This document shows positions 1 to 9,067 of a stretch of 50,389 nucleotides of DNA, piece by piece. Made by a program: the position numbers and the translations under genes. The DNA is from CAZDVK01 sp964508915 (GTDB lineage: Bacteria; Pseudomonadota; Alphaproteobacteria; Paracaedibacterales; CAIULA01). Location: contig CAZDVK010000012.1 of NCBI GenBank assembly GCA_964508915.1, positions 1-50,389 of the forward strand, given 5' to 3'. A model generated the notes under the pieces. That model worked only from the letters and a program-made list of their open reading frames with translations. It had not been told where the DNA came from and made no database searches. The stretch's first letter is position 1; each line of letters starts with the position of its first letter.

Positions 1-1
1 A

Positions 2-78
2 TGGCGCGCCCGAGAAGAGTCGAACTCCTAACCTTCAGATCCGTAGTCTGACGCTCTATCCAATTGAGCTACGGGCGC
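2..78 (-). tRNA. tRNA-Arg (anticodon ACG)
   Basis: Read on the minus strand this folds as a complete cloverleaf: a 7-bp acceptor stem (GCGCCCG with CGGGCGC), a GCTC/GAGC D stem, a TCAGA/TCTGA anticodon stem with loop CTACGGA, and a T arm with loop TTCGACT. The loop places ACG at the anticodon, so it reads CGN arginine codons after A34 is deaminated to inosine. The CCA end is encoded. A small GCGGA-AAA-TCCGC hairpin lies just upstream. Confidence 0.95.
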
Positions 79-148
79 AGATACGCGGAAAATCCGCATA
101 GGTAGAATTTGTAACGGAATTAAGGAAAAAATTCAAGAACCTTTTTAT

Positions 149-184
149 AAAAAAACCCCACCGAAATAACTTCAGCGGGGTTTT
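149..184 (-). terminator. Rho-independent terminator of hppA
   Basis: On the minus strand a 10-bp stem (CCCCGCTGAA with TTTCGGTGGGG, with G-T pairs) closes a GTTAT-type loop and is followed by a run of T. It lies about 20 bases after the hppA stop codon. A-rich sequence on the other side gives it some terminator character on the plus strand too. Confidence 0.85.
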
Positions 185-204
185 ATGTTTACAATAAGCC
201 AGGC

Positions 205-2286
205 TTAGCGGGCTAAAATACCCAACAACAACAAAGCCACAATATTAATGATTTTAATCATCGGGTTGATAGCAGGACCAGCTGTATCTTTGTAAGGGTC
301 GCCTACGGTATCACCAGTAACCGATGCCTTATGGGCTTCAGACCCTTTGCCACCAAAATGACCATCTTCAATGTACTTTTTGGCGTTATCCCAGGCACCA
401 CCGCCAGACGTCATGGAAATAGCCACAAACAAACCAGTCACAATGGTTCCCATTAACATGGCACCGAGGGCTGCGAAAGCTGCTGCTTGGCCTGCAATGA
501 AATTCACCACAAAGTACATAACAACAGGCGCTAACACAGGCAGCAAGGATGGAATAATCATTTCCCCAATGGCTGCTTTTGTTAACATGTCAACGGCTGC
601 ACCATAATCTGGTTTAGATTCACCTGTCATAATGCCTTTGATTTCACGGAATTGACGACGCACCTCCACAACAACAGCGGCACCTGCACGGCCCACAGCT
701 TTCATGCCCATGGCTGCAAATAGGTAAGGCAATAGGCCACCAATAAACAAACCAATCAAAACATACGGGTCTTGAAGGGTAAATTGCACCTGAAGGTTCG
801 GGAAATAATGCTTTAGATCCTCTGTATAGGTTGCAAACAACACCAACGCTGCAAGACCAGCTGACCCAATAGCATAACCTTTGGTCACTGCCTTTGTTGT
901 GTTACCAACAGCATCTAACGCATCTGTTACAGTGCGCACTTCTTTTGGCAGATTTGACATTTCAGCAATGCCACCGGCATTGTCAGTCACAGGGCCATAA
1001 GCGTCTAACGCAACCACAATACCAGCTAATGCCAACATGGTTGTCGCAGCCACAGAAACACCCAAAAGACCTGCATTCATGTAAGCGATAATAATACCCG
1101 CACAAATAACAAGCACTGGCAAAGCGGTTGATTCCATGGAAACAGCCAACCCTTGAATAATGTTGGTGGCATGACCTGTGGTAGAGGCTTCCGCCACGCT
1201 TTTCACAGGGCGATAGTGCGTAGATGTGTAATATTCTGTAATCCACACCAACAAGCCAGTTACAATCAAACCGGTCAAGCTGCACAACTGCAAATTAAAC
1301 GTTGTAAATGACAAATTGCCAAGAACAATCGGGCCCCGCACTTCTTGAAAAATGTAGTCGGTTGCTACATAAATCAACACGGCAGAAATAAGGCTGGATG
1401 CAATTAACCCTTTATAAAGGGCGCGCATAATGTTTTTGGAAGCATCAAGTTTCACAAAGAATGTACCGAGGATGGAACCAATAATGCACACGCTCCCAAT
1501 AACCAACGGGTATATCATGAACAAGCTTTGTAATGGACCCGTGAAGTAAATAGCCGCTAAAACCATAGACGCAACAATCGTTACCGCATAAGTTTCAAAC
1601 AAATCAGCCGCCATACCCGCACAGTCACCGACGTTGTCACCGACGTTATCAGCAATCACCGCTGGGTTCCGTGGATCATCTTCTGGAATGCCAGCTTCAA
1701 TTTTACCAACTAAGTCAGCACCCACGTCAGCACCTTTTGTGAAGATACCACCGCCAAGACGGGCAAAAATGGAAATTAAGGACGCCCCAAAACTTAAGGC
1801 TACCAAAGATTCCAACAACAAACGTTGGTTAATGTTGCATGACAACAAATAGCTGTAATAAAGGCTAACACCTAAAAGGCCAAGACCAACTACCAAAAGG
1901 CCTGTAATAGCCCCTGATTTGAAAGCTAGGCTTAAAGCAGGTGCTAAACCTGTACGTGCTGCTTCTGCTGTGCGTACGTTGGCGCGCACAGACACATACA
2001 TACCAAAGTAGCCTGCAAAACCTGACAAAACAGCCCCAATGACAAAACCAAGGGCCACGTGCCAAGACATAAACCATGTTAAAAGGGCTGCAATAATAAC
2101 CCCCACAAGGCCAATCGTTGAATATTGGCGGTTCAGGTAAGCTTTTGCCCCCTCTTGAATCGCCAACGCAATTTGTTGCATTTGCGGTGTACCCGCTGGT
2201 GCAGAAAACACCTTGCTACTTGTAACAGCAGCGTAAAGAATGGCCAATAAGCCACATCCGTTAATTAATAAAAACAAAAAATCCAT
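205..2286 (-). CDS. hppA: K+-independent, proton-translocating membrane pyrophosphatase
   Basis: HppA hydrolyses pyrophosphate in the cytoplasm and pumps protons across the inner membrane. The 693-residue protein has the usual length and about 16 hydrophobic segments. The substrate loop is intact: DVGADLVGKIE, followed by the acidic DNVGDNVGD motif that binds Mg-pyrophosphate. The segment GNTTKA carries lysine where K+-dependent enzymes have alanine, so the K+-independent proton-pumping subclass is expected (family knowledge). The start at 2286 is preceded by an AAAGGAAT ribosome site. The gene has its own terminator and stands alone between tRNA-Arg and a HAD phosphatase gene. In a host-associated bacterium it would recover energy from biosynthetic pyrophosphate. 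Confidence 0.97.
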   Translation of the reverse strand: MDFLFLLINGCGLLAILYAAVTSSKVFSAPAGTPQMQQIALAIQEGAKAYLNRQYSTIGLVGVIIAALLTWFMSWHVALGFVIGAVLSGFAGYFGMYVSVRANVRTAEAARTGLAPALSLAFKSGAITGLLVVGLGLLGVSLYYSYLLSCNINQRLLLESLVALSFGASLISIFARLGGGIFTKGADVGADLVGKIEAGIPEDDPRNPAVIADNVGDNVGDCAGMAADLFETYAVTIVASMVLAAIYFTGPLQSLFMIYPLVIGSVCIIGSILGTFFVKLDASKNIMRALYKGLIASSLISAVLIYVATDYIFQEVRGPIVLGNLSFTTFNLQLCSLTGLIVTGLLVWITEYYTSTHYRPVKSVAEASTTGHATNIIQGLAVSMESTALPVLVICAGIIIAYMNAGLLGVSVAATTMLALAGIVVALDAYGPVTDNAGGIAEMSNLPKEVRTVTDALDAVGNTTKAVTKGYAIGSAGLAALVLFATYTEDLKHYFPNLQVQFTLQDPYVLIGLFIGGLLPYLFAAMGMKAVGRAGAAVVVEVRRQFREIKGIMTGESKPDYGAAVDMLTKAAIGEMIIPSLLPVLAPVVMYFVVNFIAGQAAAFAALGAMLMGTIVTGLFVAISMTSGGGAWDNAKKYIEDGHFGGKGSEAHKASVTGDTVGDPYKDTAGPAINPMIKIINIVALLLLGILAR

Positions 2287-2391
2287 ATTCCTTTTCTCAC
2301 AAGTTAGGTCACAGAAAAATATACATTCCTTTATAAAGGGATTTTTAAAAGAAATATACAGGTTTTAGAAAGGGCCATTTTAAAATATCCT

Positions 2392-3318
2392 TTATTCCCA
2401 ACATAAGCGGTCCCTTACATAGGTTGGAAAAATATGATTTTCCTCAAATATTTTTTTCAACGAGTTAGCATTTTCGCCTTTGTGAATACCAGTTAATACA
2501 AGCATACTATCAATACCATACTGGTTAGCGCCTCTAATATCTGTATGAAGAGCATCTCCAATCATTAAAATTTTACTTTTGGGAATATTTTTACCTGTGT
2601 CGTCACATACTTTTTTATAAAGCATGTCAAAAATAGTGGCTCTGGGTTTACCGTGGTAACGCACGTACCCTCCCATATTTTCATACTCCTGAGCAATTCT
2701 CCCTGAACAAAAAACTAATTCCTCCCCATGAAAAGCTTGAAGATCTGGGTTGGCACATATGACTGGTAAATCATACTGATACGCTTCTTTTAAAAGGGGA
2801 GTATAATCGTCCAGCGTTTTTTTGGTTGGATCTTGTCCTGTAATCAACAAAAAATCAGCATCTTTCACATCCGATACAATATTGTATCCAAGACCTGAAA
2901 ATAATTCCTGATACTCTTTTTTTCCAACATGATAAACCTTCGTGCCCAATTTTTGATAGAAATTATCAGGCTTGTCTTTTAAATGCATGTAGGTTTCAAA
3001 TCCTGACGACATTAGGCCATGATAGTGATTGGTATCAATACCCAGTTTTTGCAAATGACTAACAGCACTATCGGGCATACGCGGGGAATTAGATAAAAAA
3101 TAAATGCGTTTTCCTTGAGCTTTAAACCGTTTAAACACGTCTAAAGAACCTGGAAAAGCTTTATTTCCATCATGTGTCACGCCCCACAGATCAACAAACA
3201 AAACATCATATTTTTCAAAAAGAGAAGAACCCCTTTGCTTTGAAACTGGTTGAGTCCAGAAAAAAACTGCCCCCATAAATAAGCCAATCAGACCTACAAA
3301 AAATAGATTCTTGTTCAT
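2392..3318 (-). CDS. Membrane-anchored HAD-superfamily (class IIA, TIGR01459-like) hydrolase
   Basis: The 308-residue protein resembles the NagD-like class IIA HAD group, specifically the alphaproteobacterial TIGR01459 type. Motif I is DLWGVTHDG near residue 43; motif II is the S of SNSPRM; motif III is the K of HGKPR; motif IV is GDALHTD. The W in place of the second motif-I aspartate is, as far as I recall, typical of this subgroup. The odd part is the N-terminus: residues 5-22 are a hydrophobic segment after MNKN, so the catalytic domain is probably anchored at, or exported across, the inner membrane, whereas relatives are normally soluble. The substrate is unknown. No free Shine-Dalgarno is seen; the only G-rich stretch is inside the upstream hairpin. 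Confidence 0.8.
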   Translation of the reverse strand: MNKNLFFVGLIGLFMGAVFFWTQPVSKQRGSSLFEKYDVLFVDLWGVTHDGNKAFPGSLDVFKRFKAQGKRIYFLSNSPRMPDSAVSHLQKLGIDTNHYHGLMSSGFETYMHLKDKPDNFYQKLGTKVYHVGKKEYQELFSGLGYNIVSDVKDADFLLITGQDPTKKTLDDYTPLLKEAYQYDLPVICANPDLQAFHGEELVFCSGRIAQEYENMGGYVRYHGKPRATIFDMLYKKVCDDTGKNIPKSKILMIGDALHTDIRGANQYGIDSMLVLTGIHKGENANSLKKIFEENHIFPTYVRDRLCWE

Positions 3319-3321
3319 AAG

Positions 3322-3358
3322 AAAATACCACCCAAAATTTAAATATGGGTGGTATTTT
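3322..3358 (-). terminator. Strong hairpin between nrdJ and the HAD gene (terminator/attenuator)
   Basis: A perfect 12-bp inverted repeat (AAAATACCACCC and GGGTGGTATTTT) closes a 13-base AT-rich loop. It lies 55 bases after the nrdJ stop, and its minus-strand 3' arm ends in TATTTTCTT directly before the HAD start codon. It looks like the nrdJ terminator. The GGTGG of the 3' arm is the only candidate ribosome site for the HAD gene and would be hidden in the stem. Confidence 0.75.
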
Positions 3359-3412
3359 ATTAAAAATTACCGAAATTTCCAATTTTTTATCACAGATCGC
3401 AATCTAAAAAGG

Positions 3413-6400
3413 TTATGAACATCCGCTTGTAGAACCACACGTATTGCATTTCAAACATGTACCGTTGCGTACCATGGTAAAATTGCCGCAATCGCCACAT
3501 GCATCCCCCTGATAGCCCTGCAATTTCGCCTGTGCTGATTTATCAACAGCAACCGCTGCTGAACCACCGCCTGCTTTAAACCGCAGAACTTTCGCTTCTT
3601 GGTGCTGCTGTTGCATCAAAACAGGGTAATCATCCGCTTCGCCAATGGTGTCAGGTGCTAAATCTTGTGGCTGTACATGGGCCAAATCGTGACGCCCCAT
3701 ATAAGACACTGCCAATTCACGGAAAATATAATCTAAAATAGATGTGGCCATTTTAATGGCATTGTTACCTTCCACCATGCCAGACGGTTCAAATCGTGTG
3801 AATGTAAAGGCTTCCACATATTCCTCTAAAGGCACACCGTACTGAAGACCAATGGAAATAGCCATGGCAAAATTATGCATCAACGAACGGAAAGAAGCCC
3901 CTTCTTTATGCATATCAATGAAAATTTCACCCAATTTTCCATCTTCGTAGTTACCAGTGCGTAGGTAAATTTTATGGCCGCCCACAGCTGCTTTTTGCGT
4001 ATAGCCGCCGCGACGATTTGGCAATTTCCGACGTTGTGATTGGTAAATAATCCGCTCTACAATACGTTCTACAACGGCTTGGGCTTTCTCGGTGGATGGC
4101 ATTTCAAGAATTTCATCATCCAGCACAATGGTGCTCATGGCCTGGGATAATTTGGACCCATCCCGGTAAAGGGCGTTTGCCTTTAGGCCTAAGCGCCATG
4201 ATTTCATATAACTATTTTTACAATCATCCACACTAGCCTGGTTTGGCATGTTGATGGTTTTGGAAATAGCCCCTGAAATGAAAGGCTGCACAGCGGCCAT
4301 CATGTTAATATGGCTATCGATCGACAAATATCGTTTTCCAATTCGCCCACAAGGGTTGGCACAATCAAACACAGGTAAGTGTTCGTCTTTCAGGTGTGGC
4401 GCCCCTTCTAAGGTCATAGTACCGCAGCAGTAATTATTTGCTGCATCAATTTGTTCTTTTGAAAAGCCCAGGGCCTTCAAAATCTCAAAAGTTGGGTCGT
4501 TCAGTTGATCTTCTGTAAAGCCTAATTTTTGGCAGAAATCTTCACCTAGAACCCACTTATTAAAGGCATATTTAATATCAAAGGCTGATGTTAACGCTGT
4601 TTCCAATTTTGCCAACACATCATCAGCAAAGCCCTTGGCTTTTAAATCATCAAAACTAATGGCCGGCGCCCCTTTCAAAGTTCCATGGCCCACAGCGTAT
4701 CTTGAAATATCGTCTATTTGGCTTTCTGAATAACCCATTTTTTGAAGGGCTTTTGGCACCATTTGGTTTACAATTTTGAAATATCCACCACCCGCTAATT
4801 TTTTGAATTTAACTAAAGCAAAGTCAGGTTCAATACCCGTGGTGTCGCAATCCATCACCAGACCGATGGTCCCTGTTGGCGCAATAACTGTGGATTGGGC
4901 ATTGCGATAACCGTGTTTTTCACCCAGCTCTAGGGCTTCATCCCAACACCGACGGGCCGCCTGCAATAAGTCTTCCTGGGGGCAATCTTCCTGTTTCAAA
5001 GGAACCGGTAAAATATGAAGCTTTTCATACCCCTTTGTTTCCCCATAAGCAGCACGTCGATGGTTGCGAATTACTTTTAACATGACATCTTTGTTGTATT
5101 CATATTTAGGAAACGCCCCTAATTCTTTTGCCATTTTGGCAGAAGTTGCATACGAAACACCTGTTAGAACCGATGCCAAAGCACCCGCCATAGCACGACC
5201 TTCTGGGCTGTCATAAGGAATCCCCATGCTCATCAACAAGCCACCTACGTTGGCATAGCCAAGGCCAAGGGTCCGAAATTCATAAGATAATTGGGCAATT
5301 TCTTTCGATGGAAACTGTGCCATCAACACAGAAATTTCCAAAACCATAGTCCACAATTGAATAGTATGTTCGTACAAAGAAACGTCAAAAGAACCGTCTT
5401 TATAGAAGGTAGCCAAGTTGATAGAGGCCAAGTTACAAGCCGTATCATCCAAAAATAAATATTCCGAACATGGGTTCGACGCTTTAATAGGGCCGCTGTT
5501 GGCACATGTATGCCATTCATTAATGGTTCCTTCAAAATGGACCCCTGGGTCTGCACACGCCCATGCGGCATAGCCTATTTTGTCCCATAAATCCTGGGCT
5601 TTCATACTTTTTAATGTACGTCCGTCCCCACGTGCTTTTAGATGCCAGTCTTGGTCTTGTTCAACAGCCTCTAAAAACGCATTACTCAGGCGCACGGTAT
5701 TGTTAGAATTTTGGCCAGAAACTGTTTGATAAGCATCTGAATCCCAATCTACGTCATACATTGGAAAATCAATATGGTCATACCCAAGTTTTGCCAAATG
5801 AATAGCGCGTTGAATATAATTTTCAGGAATCATAACCAAGCGTGCCTGCTGGATGGCTTCTTTCAAAGCCCCATTCGTTTTGGGGTCATATTTCTTATCT
5901 TCCCCTAAATCAGTGTAAAAGCAACTTTCAATAATGGTATTCAGGTGCCTGTTATTCAATTTAGAACCGGCCACTAAGGCTGCCACTTTTTGCTCTTCAA
6001 TGACCTTCCACTGAATAAATTCTTCTACATCGGGATGGTCAATATCTAGAACGACCATTTTAGCAGCCCGGCGCGTTGTCCCACCTGATTTAATTGCCCC
6101 CGCTGAGCGGTCGCCAATGCGTAAAAAGCTCATCAAACCAGATGATTTTCCACCGCCAGATAAAGATTCACCAGCACCACGAATGTTGGAAAAATTGGTA
6201 CCTGTACCAGAGCCATATTTGAACAAGCGTGCTTCCCGCACCCATAAATCCATAATACCGCCTTCATTCACCAAGTCATCCGCAACGCTTTGAATAAAGC
6301 ATGCATGGGGCTGGGGCCGTTCATAAGACGATTGAGACGCCTTCAAAACCCCTGTTTTTTCATCCACATAAAAATGCCCTTGCCCGGGTCCGTCAATACC

Positions 6401-6871
6401 GTAAGCCCAATTCAAACCTGTATTAAACCATTGGGGCGAGTTGGGCGCACATACCTGCATGGCCAACATATAACGCAGTTCATCATAAAACGCCTGTGCA
6501 TCATCTTCTGTGTCAAAATAATTGTTTTTAAACCCCCAGTACGTCCAGGTGCCAGCTAACCGATCAAATACTTGCCTTGCTGTCTTTTCAGATCCAAATT
6601 TTGTTCCTTTTTTCGCCATTGACCGACGCAGCCACCCCGGCACACCCTCTTCATCAACGGGTTTTAATTCTTCGGGAACGCCAGCCTTTCGAAAATACTT
6701 TTGCGCCAAAACGTCGCACGCCACTTGTGACCAGTGGGCTGGAACTTCAATATCATCCTGTTTGAAAACTGTTGAACCATCCGGATTTCGAATTTCACTG
6801 GAAGCCAGCCGAAATTCTATTGTTTCATATGGTGATTGACCAGCAACTGTGCAACGGCGCTGAATTTTCAT
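3413..6871 (-). CDS. nrdJ: Class II (adenosylcobalamin-dependent) ribonucleotide reductase
   Basis: NrdJ reduces ribonucleotides to deoxyribonucleotides with a thiyl radical generated from adenosylcobalamin, independent of oxygen. The 1152-residue single-chain form is the long alphaproteobacterial type. Visible signatures are the allosteric/active-site region around residues 170-260 (HACFIQSV, GSGTGTNFS, GGTTRRAAKM), the barrel motif NPCSEYLFLDDTACN with its catalytic cysteine near residue 470, and PTGTIG near 660. A C-terminal zinc-ribbon-like tail (CGDCGNF...CLKCNTCG) ends in a cysteine pair that would re-reduce the active site. The start is backed by GAAGGAAGGGG. Two NrdR-type boxes lie upstream; no cobalamin riboswitch is apparent. 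Dependence on B12 implies uptake or salvage elsewhere. Confidence 0.97.
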   Translation of the reverse strand: MKIQRRCTVAGQSPYETIEFRLASSEIRNPDGSTVFKQDDIEVPAHWSQVACDVLAQKYFRKAGVPEELKPVDEEGVPGWLRRSMAKKGTKFGSEKTARQVFDRLAGTWTYWGFKNNYFDTEDDAQAFYDELRYMLAMQVCAPNSPQWFNTGLNWAYGIDGPGQGHFYVDEKTGVLKASQSSYERPQPHACFIQSVADDLVNEGGIMDLWVREARLFKYGSGTGTNFSNIRGAGESLSGGGKSSGLMSFLRIGDRSAGAIKSGGTTRRAAKMVVLDIDHPDVEEFIQWKVIEEQKVAALVAGSKLNNRHLNTIIESCFYTDLGEDKKYDPKTNGALKEAIQQARLVMIPENYIQRAIHLAKLGYDHIDFPMYDVDWDSDAYQTVSGQNSNNTVRLSNAFLEAVEQDQDWHLKARGDGRTLKSMKAQDLWDKIGYAAWACADPGVHFEGTINEWHTCANSGPIKASNPCSEYLFLDDTACNLASINLATFYKDGSFDVSLYEHTIQLWTMVLEISVLMAQFPSKEIAQLSYEFRTLGLGYANVGGLLMSMGIPYDSPEGRAMAGALASVLTGVSYATSAKMAKELGAFPKYEYNKDVMLKVIRNHRRAAYGETKGYEKLHILPVPLKQEDCPQEDLLQAARRCWDEALELGEKHGYRNAQSTVIAPTGTIGLVMDCDTTGIEPDFALVKFKKLAGGGYFKIVNQMVPKALQKMGYSESQIDDISRYAVGHGTLKGAPAISFDDLKAKGFADDVLAKLETALTSAFDIKYAFNKWVLGEDFCQKLGFTEDQLNDPTFEILKALGFSKEQIDAANNYCCGTMTLEGAPHLKDEHLPVFDCANPCGRIGKRYLSIDSHINMMAAVQPFISGAISKTINMPNQASVDDCKNSYMKSWRLGLKANALYRDGSKLSQAMSTIVLDDEILEMPSTEKAQAVVERIVERIIYQSQRRKLPNRRGGYTQKAAVGGHKIYLRTGNYEDGKLGEIFIDMHKEGASFRSLMHNFAMAISIGLQYGVPLEEYVEAFTFTRFEPSGMVEGNNAIKMATSILDYIFRELAVSYMGRHDLAHVQPQDLAPDTIGEADDYPVLMQQQHQEAKVLRFKAGGGSAAVAVDKSAQAKLQGYQGDACGDCGNFTMVRNGTCLKCNTCGSTSGCS

Positions 6872-7171
6872 AAAAGACCCCTTCCTTCGAAAGACAAAAG
6901 ACTAAAAATTAAGATAAACTATATGTAGTGTGTTTTTTGGTTTAATACATCAACATCTTGTATAATGCAGGGTGATTTTTTAAAAAACAAGGGGTGTTTT
7001 TTTGATTTTTTCAAAAAAAATATTTGCATTTTCCCCAAAGATTCTGTCAATGGCAGAAAACCTAACATGACTTTCTCTCATTGGTTGATAATTTGCTGTA
7101 TTTTCAACTCGTTTTTATTTCTCTCGTTAAACTAGAATTTATTCATGTTTTATATTTTTGGGAGAATGAGA
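6872..7171. other. Divergent intergenic region nrdJ / exported orphan
   Basis: Very AT-rich 300-base gap between two divergent genes. It holds the NrdR boxes and probable promoter of nrdJ. On the other side, near 7132, a TAGAAT element could serve as a -10 box for the exported orphan. I see no RNA gene or riboswitch in it. Confidence 0.6.
6916..6963 (-). promoter_or_regulatory. Tandem NrdR boxes upstream of nrdJ
   Basis: Box 1 (6916-6931, AAACTATATGTAGTGT) matches the known 16-bp NrdR consensus at about 14 positions. Box 2 (6948-6963) keeps the core as CAACATCTTG. They start 32 bp apart, which is the paired spacing that NrdR binding needs. A possible minus-strand promoter (TTGTTT, then CATTAT) lies just upstream, so a bound repressor would block transcription of nrdJ. 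The repressor gene is not in the window. Confidence 0.7.
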
Positions 7172-8293
7172 ATGAAATTTAAAAAGTTAGCTTCCAGCTT
7201 CTTAATGCTGGCATGCTTTGGAAAACAACACACAGTAGCATCAGGTATGGGCCTAGAAGAAGAACGGGATGTACGCGTTGCCGTTTGGGACAGTTGCACT
7301 GACAAAGCCAGGGGTATGGGCGTTACCATCCATAAAATTCCTGACACGATGAAAGACGTTAAAAGAGACGACTGGAACCATCCAGTTTATCAACGGCTTG
7401 TGGGCCTTAGTGAAACTGGCTTGACGTTAAATCTTGAAACCATGGCAGCATTTTTTTGCATGCTTCCAGACCGCACTAATTTGTTTTATCGATTAGCATC
7501 CACCGTTTACGATTATTTGTGGGATAAATATAAAGGCAAGGAAGAAAACCTTTTAGACCGCGTTCATAAACTGGGGGGGTTTTCACTACCCTATTTTTCT
7601 GGCAGTGAACGAAAGTTGGGTGACGTGATTCCAATTTTGAATGGACCAGCAGCGCAAGAATTTGTATTTGCTTTTCGAAAAGGAATTGACCCCAGGTATC
7701 TTCCACATGATGAACGGGTCGTTTGGGTACAAAGGTTTCTTCCTGAGCGGCGATTAAAAAGTGCTGTCGATGGAACAGAATTTCCCAATGCGGCAGCGGT
7801 TTTAATGTCTCCATCCTCGCCCAGGGCAGAAGACTTGGTTTTATATAAAAAAAATAATGTGACATTGAAAAGTTATCCCCTTAGTTCGTGGTATGAAAAC
7901 CGTCAAAAACGTATGGAAACAGTAACGTTTCTTTATGGCGCTGCCGAACGTACTGATGAAGAACAGGAAATTCTGTACCAACGCATCAAAGAAGCGGCTC
8001 AAAAAATAAAAACTCAAAAAGCAACAGCTGTAGATATAGCCCCCTCTGTCACCGGCCCTCAGACAGGAAGCGTTCAAAAAGTGTCAATTATTCACTCATT
8101 AACAGGAGAGATAAGGGACATTAATCCGAGTGACCTTCAAGATTTTATGACCGAAGGTTGGGCAAGAAATCTCACCTCAACACCTGCCCCTGTGGAAGCA
8201 AGAGCAGATGATGGAGAATTTTTACCACATCTTGGCATGACCAAAGGCCAAGCAAGGGCTGCTGGTATAAAAGTAGATGATTTTGATTATTAA
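7172..8293 (+). CDS. Exported protein of unknown function
   Basis: I do not recognise this 373-residue protein. I chose ATG 7172 rather than ATG 7145 because GGGAG sits 7 bases before it and the protein then opens with a signal peptide: basic MKFKK, hydrophobic ASSFLMLACF, and a likely cleavage near VAS-G about residue 25. The mature part has no recognised domain. It is fairly charged, with a helical central region (residues about 80-230), and a Pro/Thr-rich linker near 290-310 before an acidic C-terminus ending DDFDY. A clear terminator follows, so it is a single-gene unit. Together with the other exported orphans here it could be a secreted effector, but nothing in the sequence proves secretion beyond the periplasm. 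Confidence 0.7.
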   Translation: MKFKKLASSFLMLACFGKQHTVASGMGLEEERDVRVAVWDSCTDKARGMGVTIHKIPDTMKDVKRDDWNHPVYQRLVGLSETGLTLNLETMAAFFCMLPDRTNLFYRLASTVYDYLWDKYKGKEENLLDRVHKLGGFSLPYFSGSERKLGDVIPILNGPAAQEFVFAFRKGIDPRYLPHDERVVWVQRFLPERRLKSAVDGTEFPNAAAVLMSPSSPRAEDLVLYKKNNVTLKSYPLSSWYENRQKRMETVTFLYGAAERTDEEQEILYQRIKEAAQKIKTQKATAVDIAPSVTGPQTGSVQKVSIIHSLTGEIRDINPSDLQDFMTEGWARNLTSTPAPVEARADDGEFLPHLGMTKGQARAAGIKVDDFDY

Positions 8294-8313
8294 TTGACAG
8301 AATATGCTGTTTA

Positions 8314-8343
8314 AAAACCAGGGAAAAATCCCTGGTTTTTTTT
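8314..8343 (+). terminator. Rho-independent terminator after the 7172-8293 gene
   Basis: An inverted repeat AAAACCAGGG / TCCCTGGTTTT around a short A-rich loop is followed directly by eight or more T on the plus strand, 20 bases after the stop codon. Confidence 0.92.
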
Positions 8344-8552
8344 GCATTGGCCCCAATGCCATAAACCAACACAAAATAAAAAACATATGGCTAAATAAAA
8401 AAAAATCACGTACAGTCGAAGTTGGGTGCAACAAAAGCAAGCAAAAAATTTGAAATTCTTGCACAAATTAGGTTTGCCACAAAATGGCTACCATTGGTGT
8501 GTGTGCCCATTAAATCACGAAAAATATGTTTAACTTTTGTTAAAGAGACCCC

Positions 8553-8948
8553 ATGAAGGCAAATCAATTTTCTAAAAAGCCCCGCCATAAAATTGCAACA
8601 CGACATAAAACCCCTCATAAACCATCTGGTGAATCTTTTGATGATGGCAGTGAAAACCGGCCACGGCATTATGCGCAGAATGGTGCTTACAAAAACTACC
8701 AACAGCAAATCGACAAATACTTAACACTTGCAAAAGATCATTTGAGCTCTGGCGATCGTGTCATGGCAGAATATCACTACCAGTACGCTGACCACTATGT
8801 GCGGCTGATGAATGAACGAAACGAACAGCGGGCTCAACGGCAGCAACAACAAATGAAAGAACAGGCAGAACAAATGCCTGCTATAGTAGAACCTATGGCT
8901 TCCATTTCGCCAGAGCCATCTACCGTTCTACCTGAAGCAACTTTATAA
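8553..8948 (+). CDS. DUF4167 domain protein
   Basis: The 131-residue protein fits the alphaproteobacterial DUF4167 family. It has a basic, disordered N-terminus rich in K, R and H. A conserved block follows at residues about 50-95, containing QIDKYLTLAKDHLSSGDRV and AEYHYQYADHYVRL. The tail is Gln- and Pro-rich. The block looks helical and resembles a TPR-like unit; the basic N-terminus suggests nucleic acid or ribosome binding, which is inference since the function is not established. No signal peptide. AAAGAG precedes the start. It stands alone between two exported orphan genes. Confidence 0.85.
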   Translation: MKANQFSKKPRHKIATRHKTPHKPSGESFDDGSENRPRHYAQNGAYKNYQQQIDKYLTLAKDHLSSGDRVMAEYHYQYADHYVRLMNERNEQRAQRQQQQMKEQAEQMPAIVEPMASISPEPSTVLPEATL

Positions 8949-9067
8949 AACATTTATCAGCGCAAAAGCTTTTAAAAGGTATGCCTACGTTTTGCTGCAG
9001 AATTATGTTGCTTAAAAAATAAGAAATAAATTACAAAAGCTATCATCGTATCAAAAACCAACTTATT

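Noticed and set aside
983..1285. Frames antisense or out of frame inside hppA and nrdJ
   Set aside because: They are shadows of strongly conserved genes with no own start signals or domains.
6872..7171. Cobalamin riboswitch upstream of nrdJ
   Set aside because: No B12-box-like or multi-stem leader visible; NrdR boxes explain the region better.
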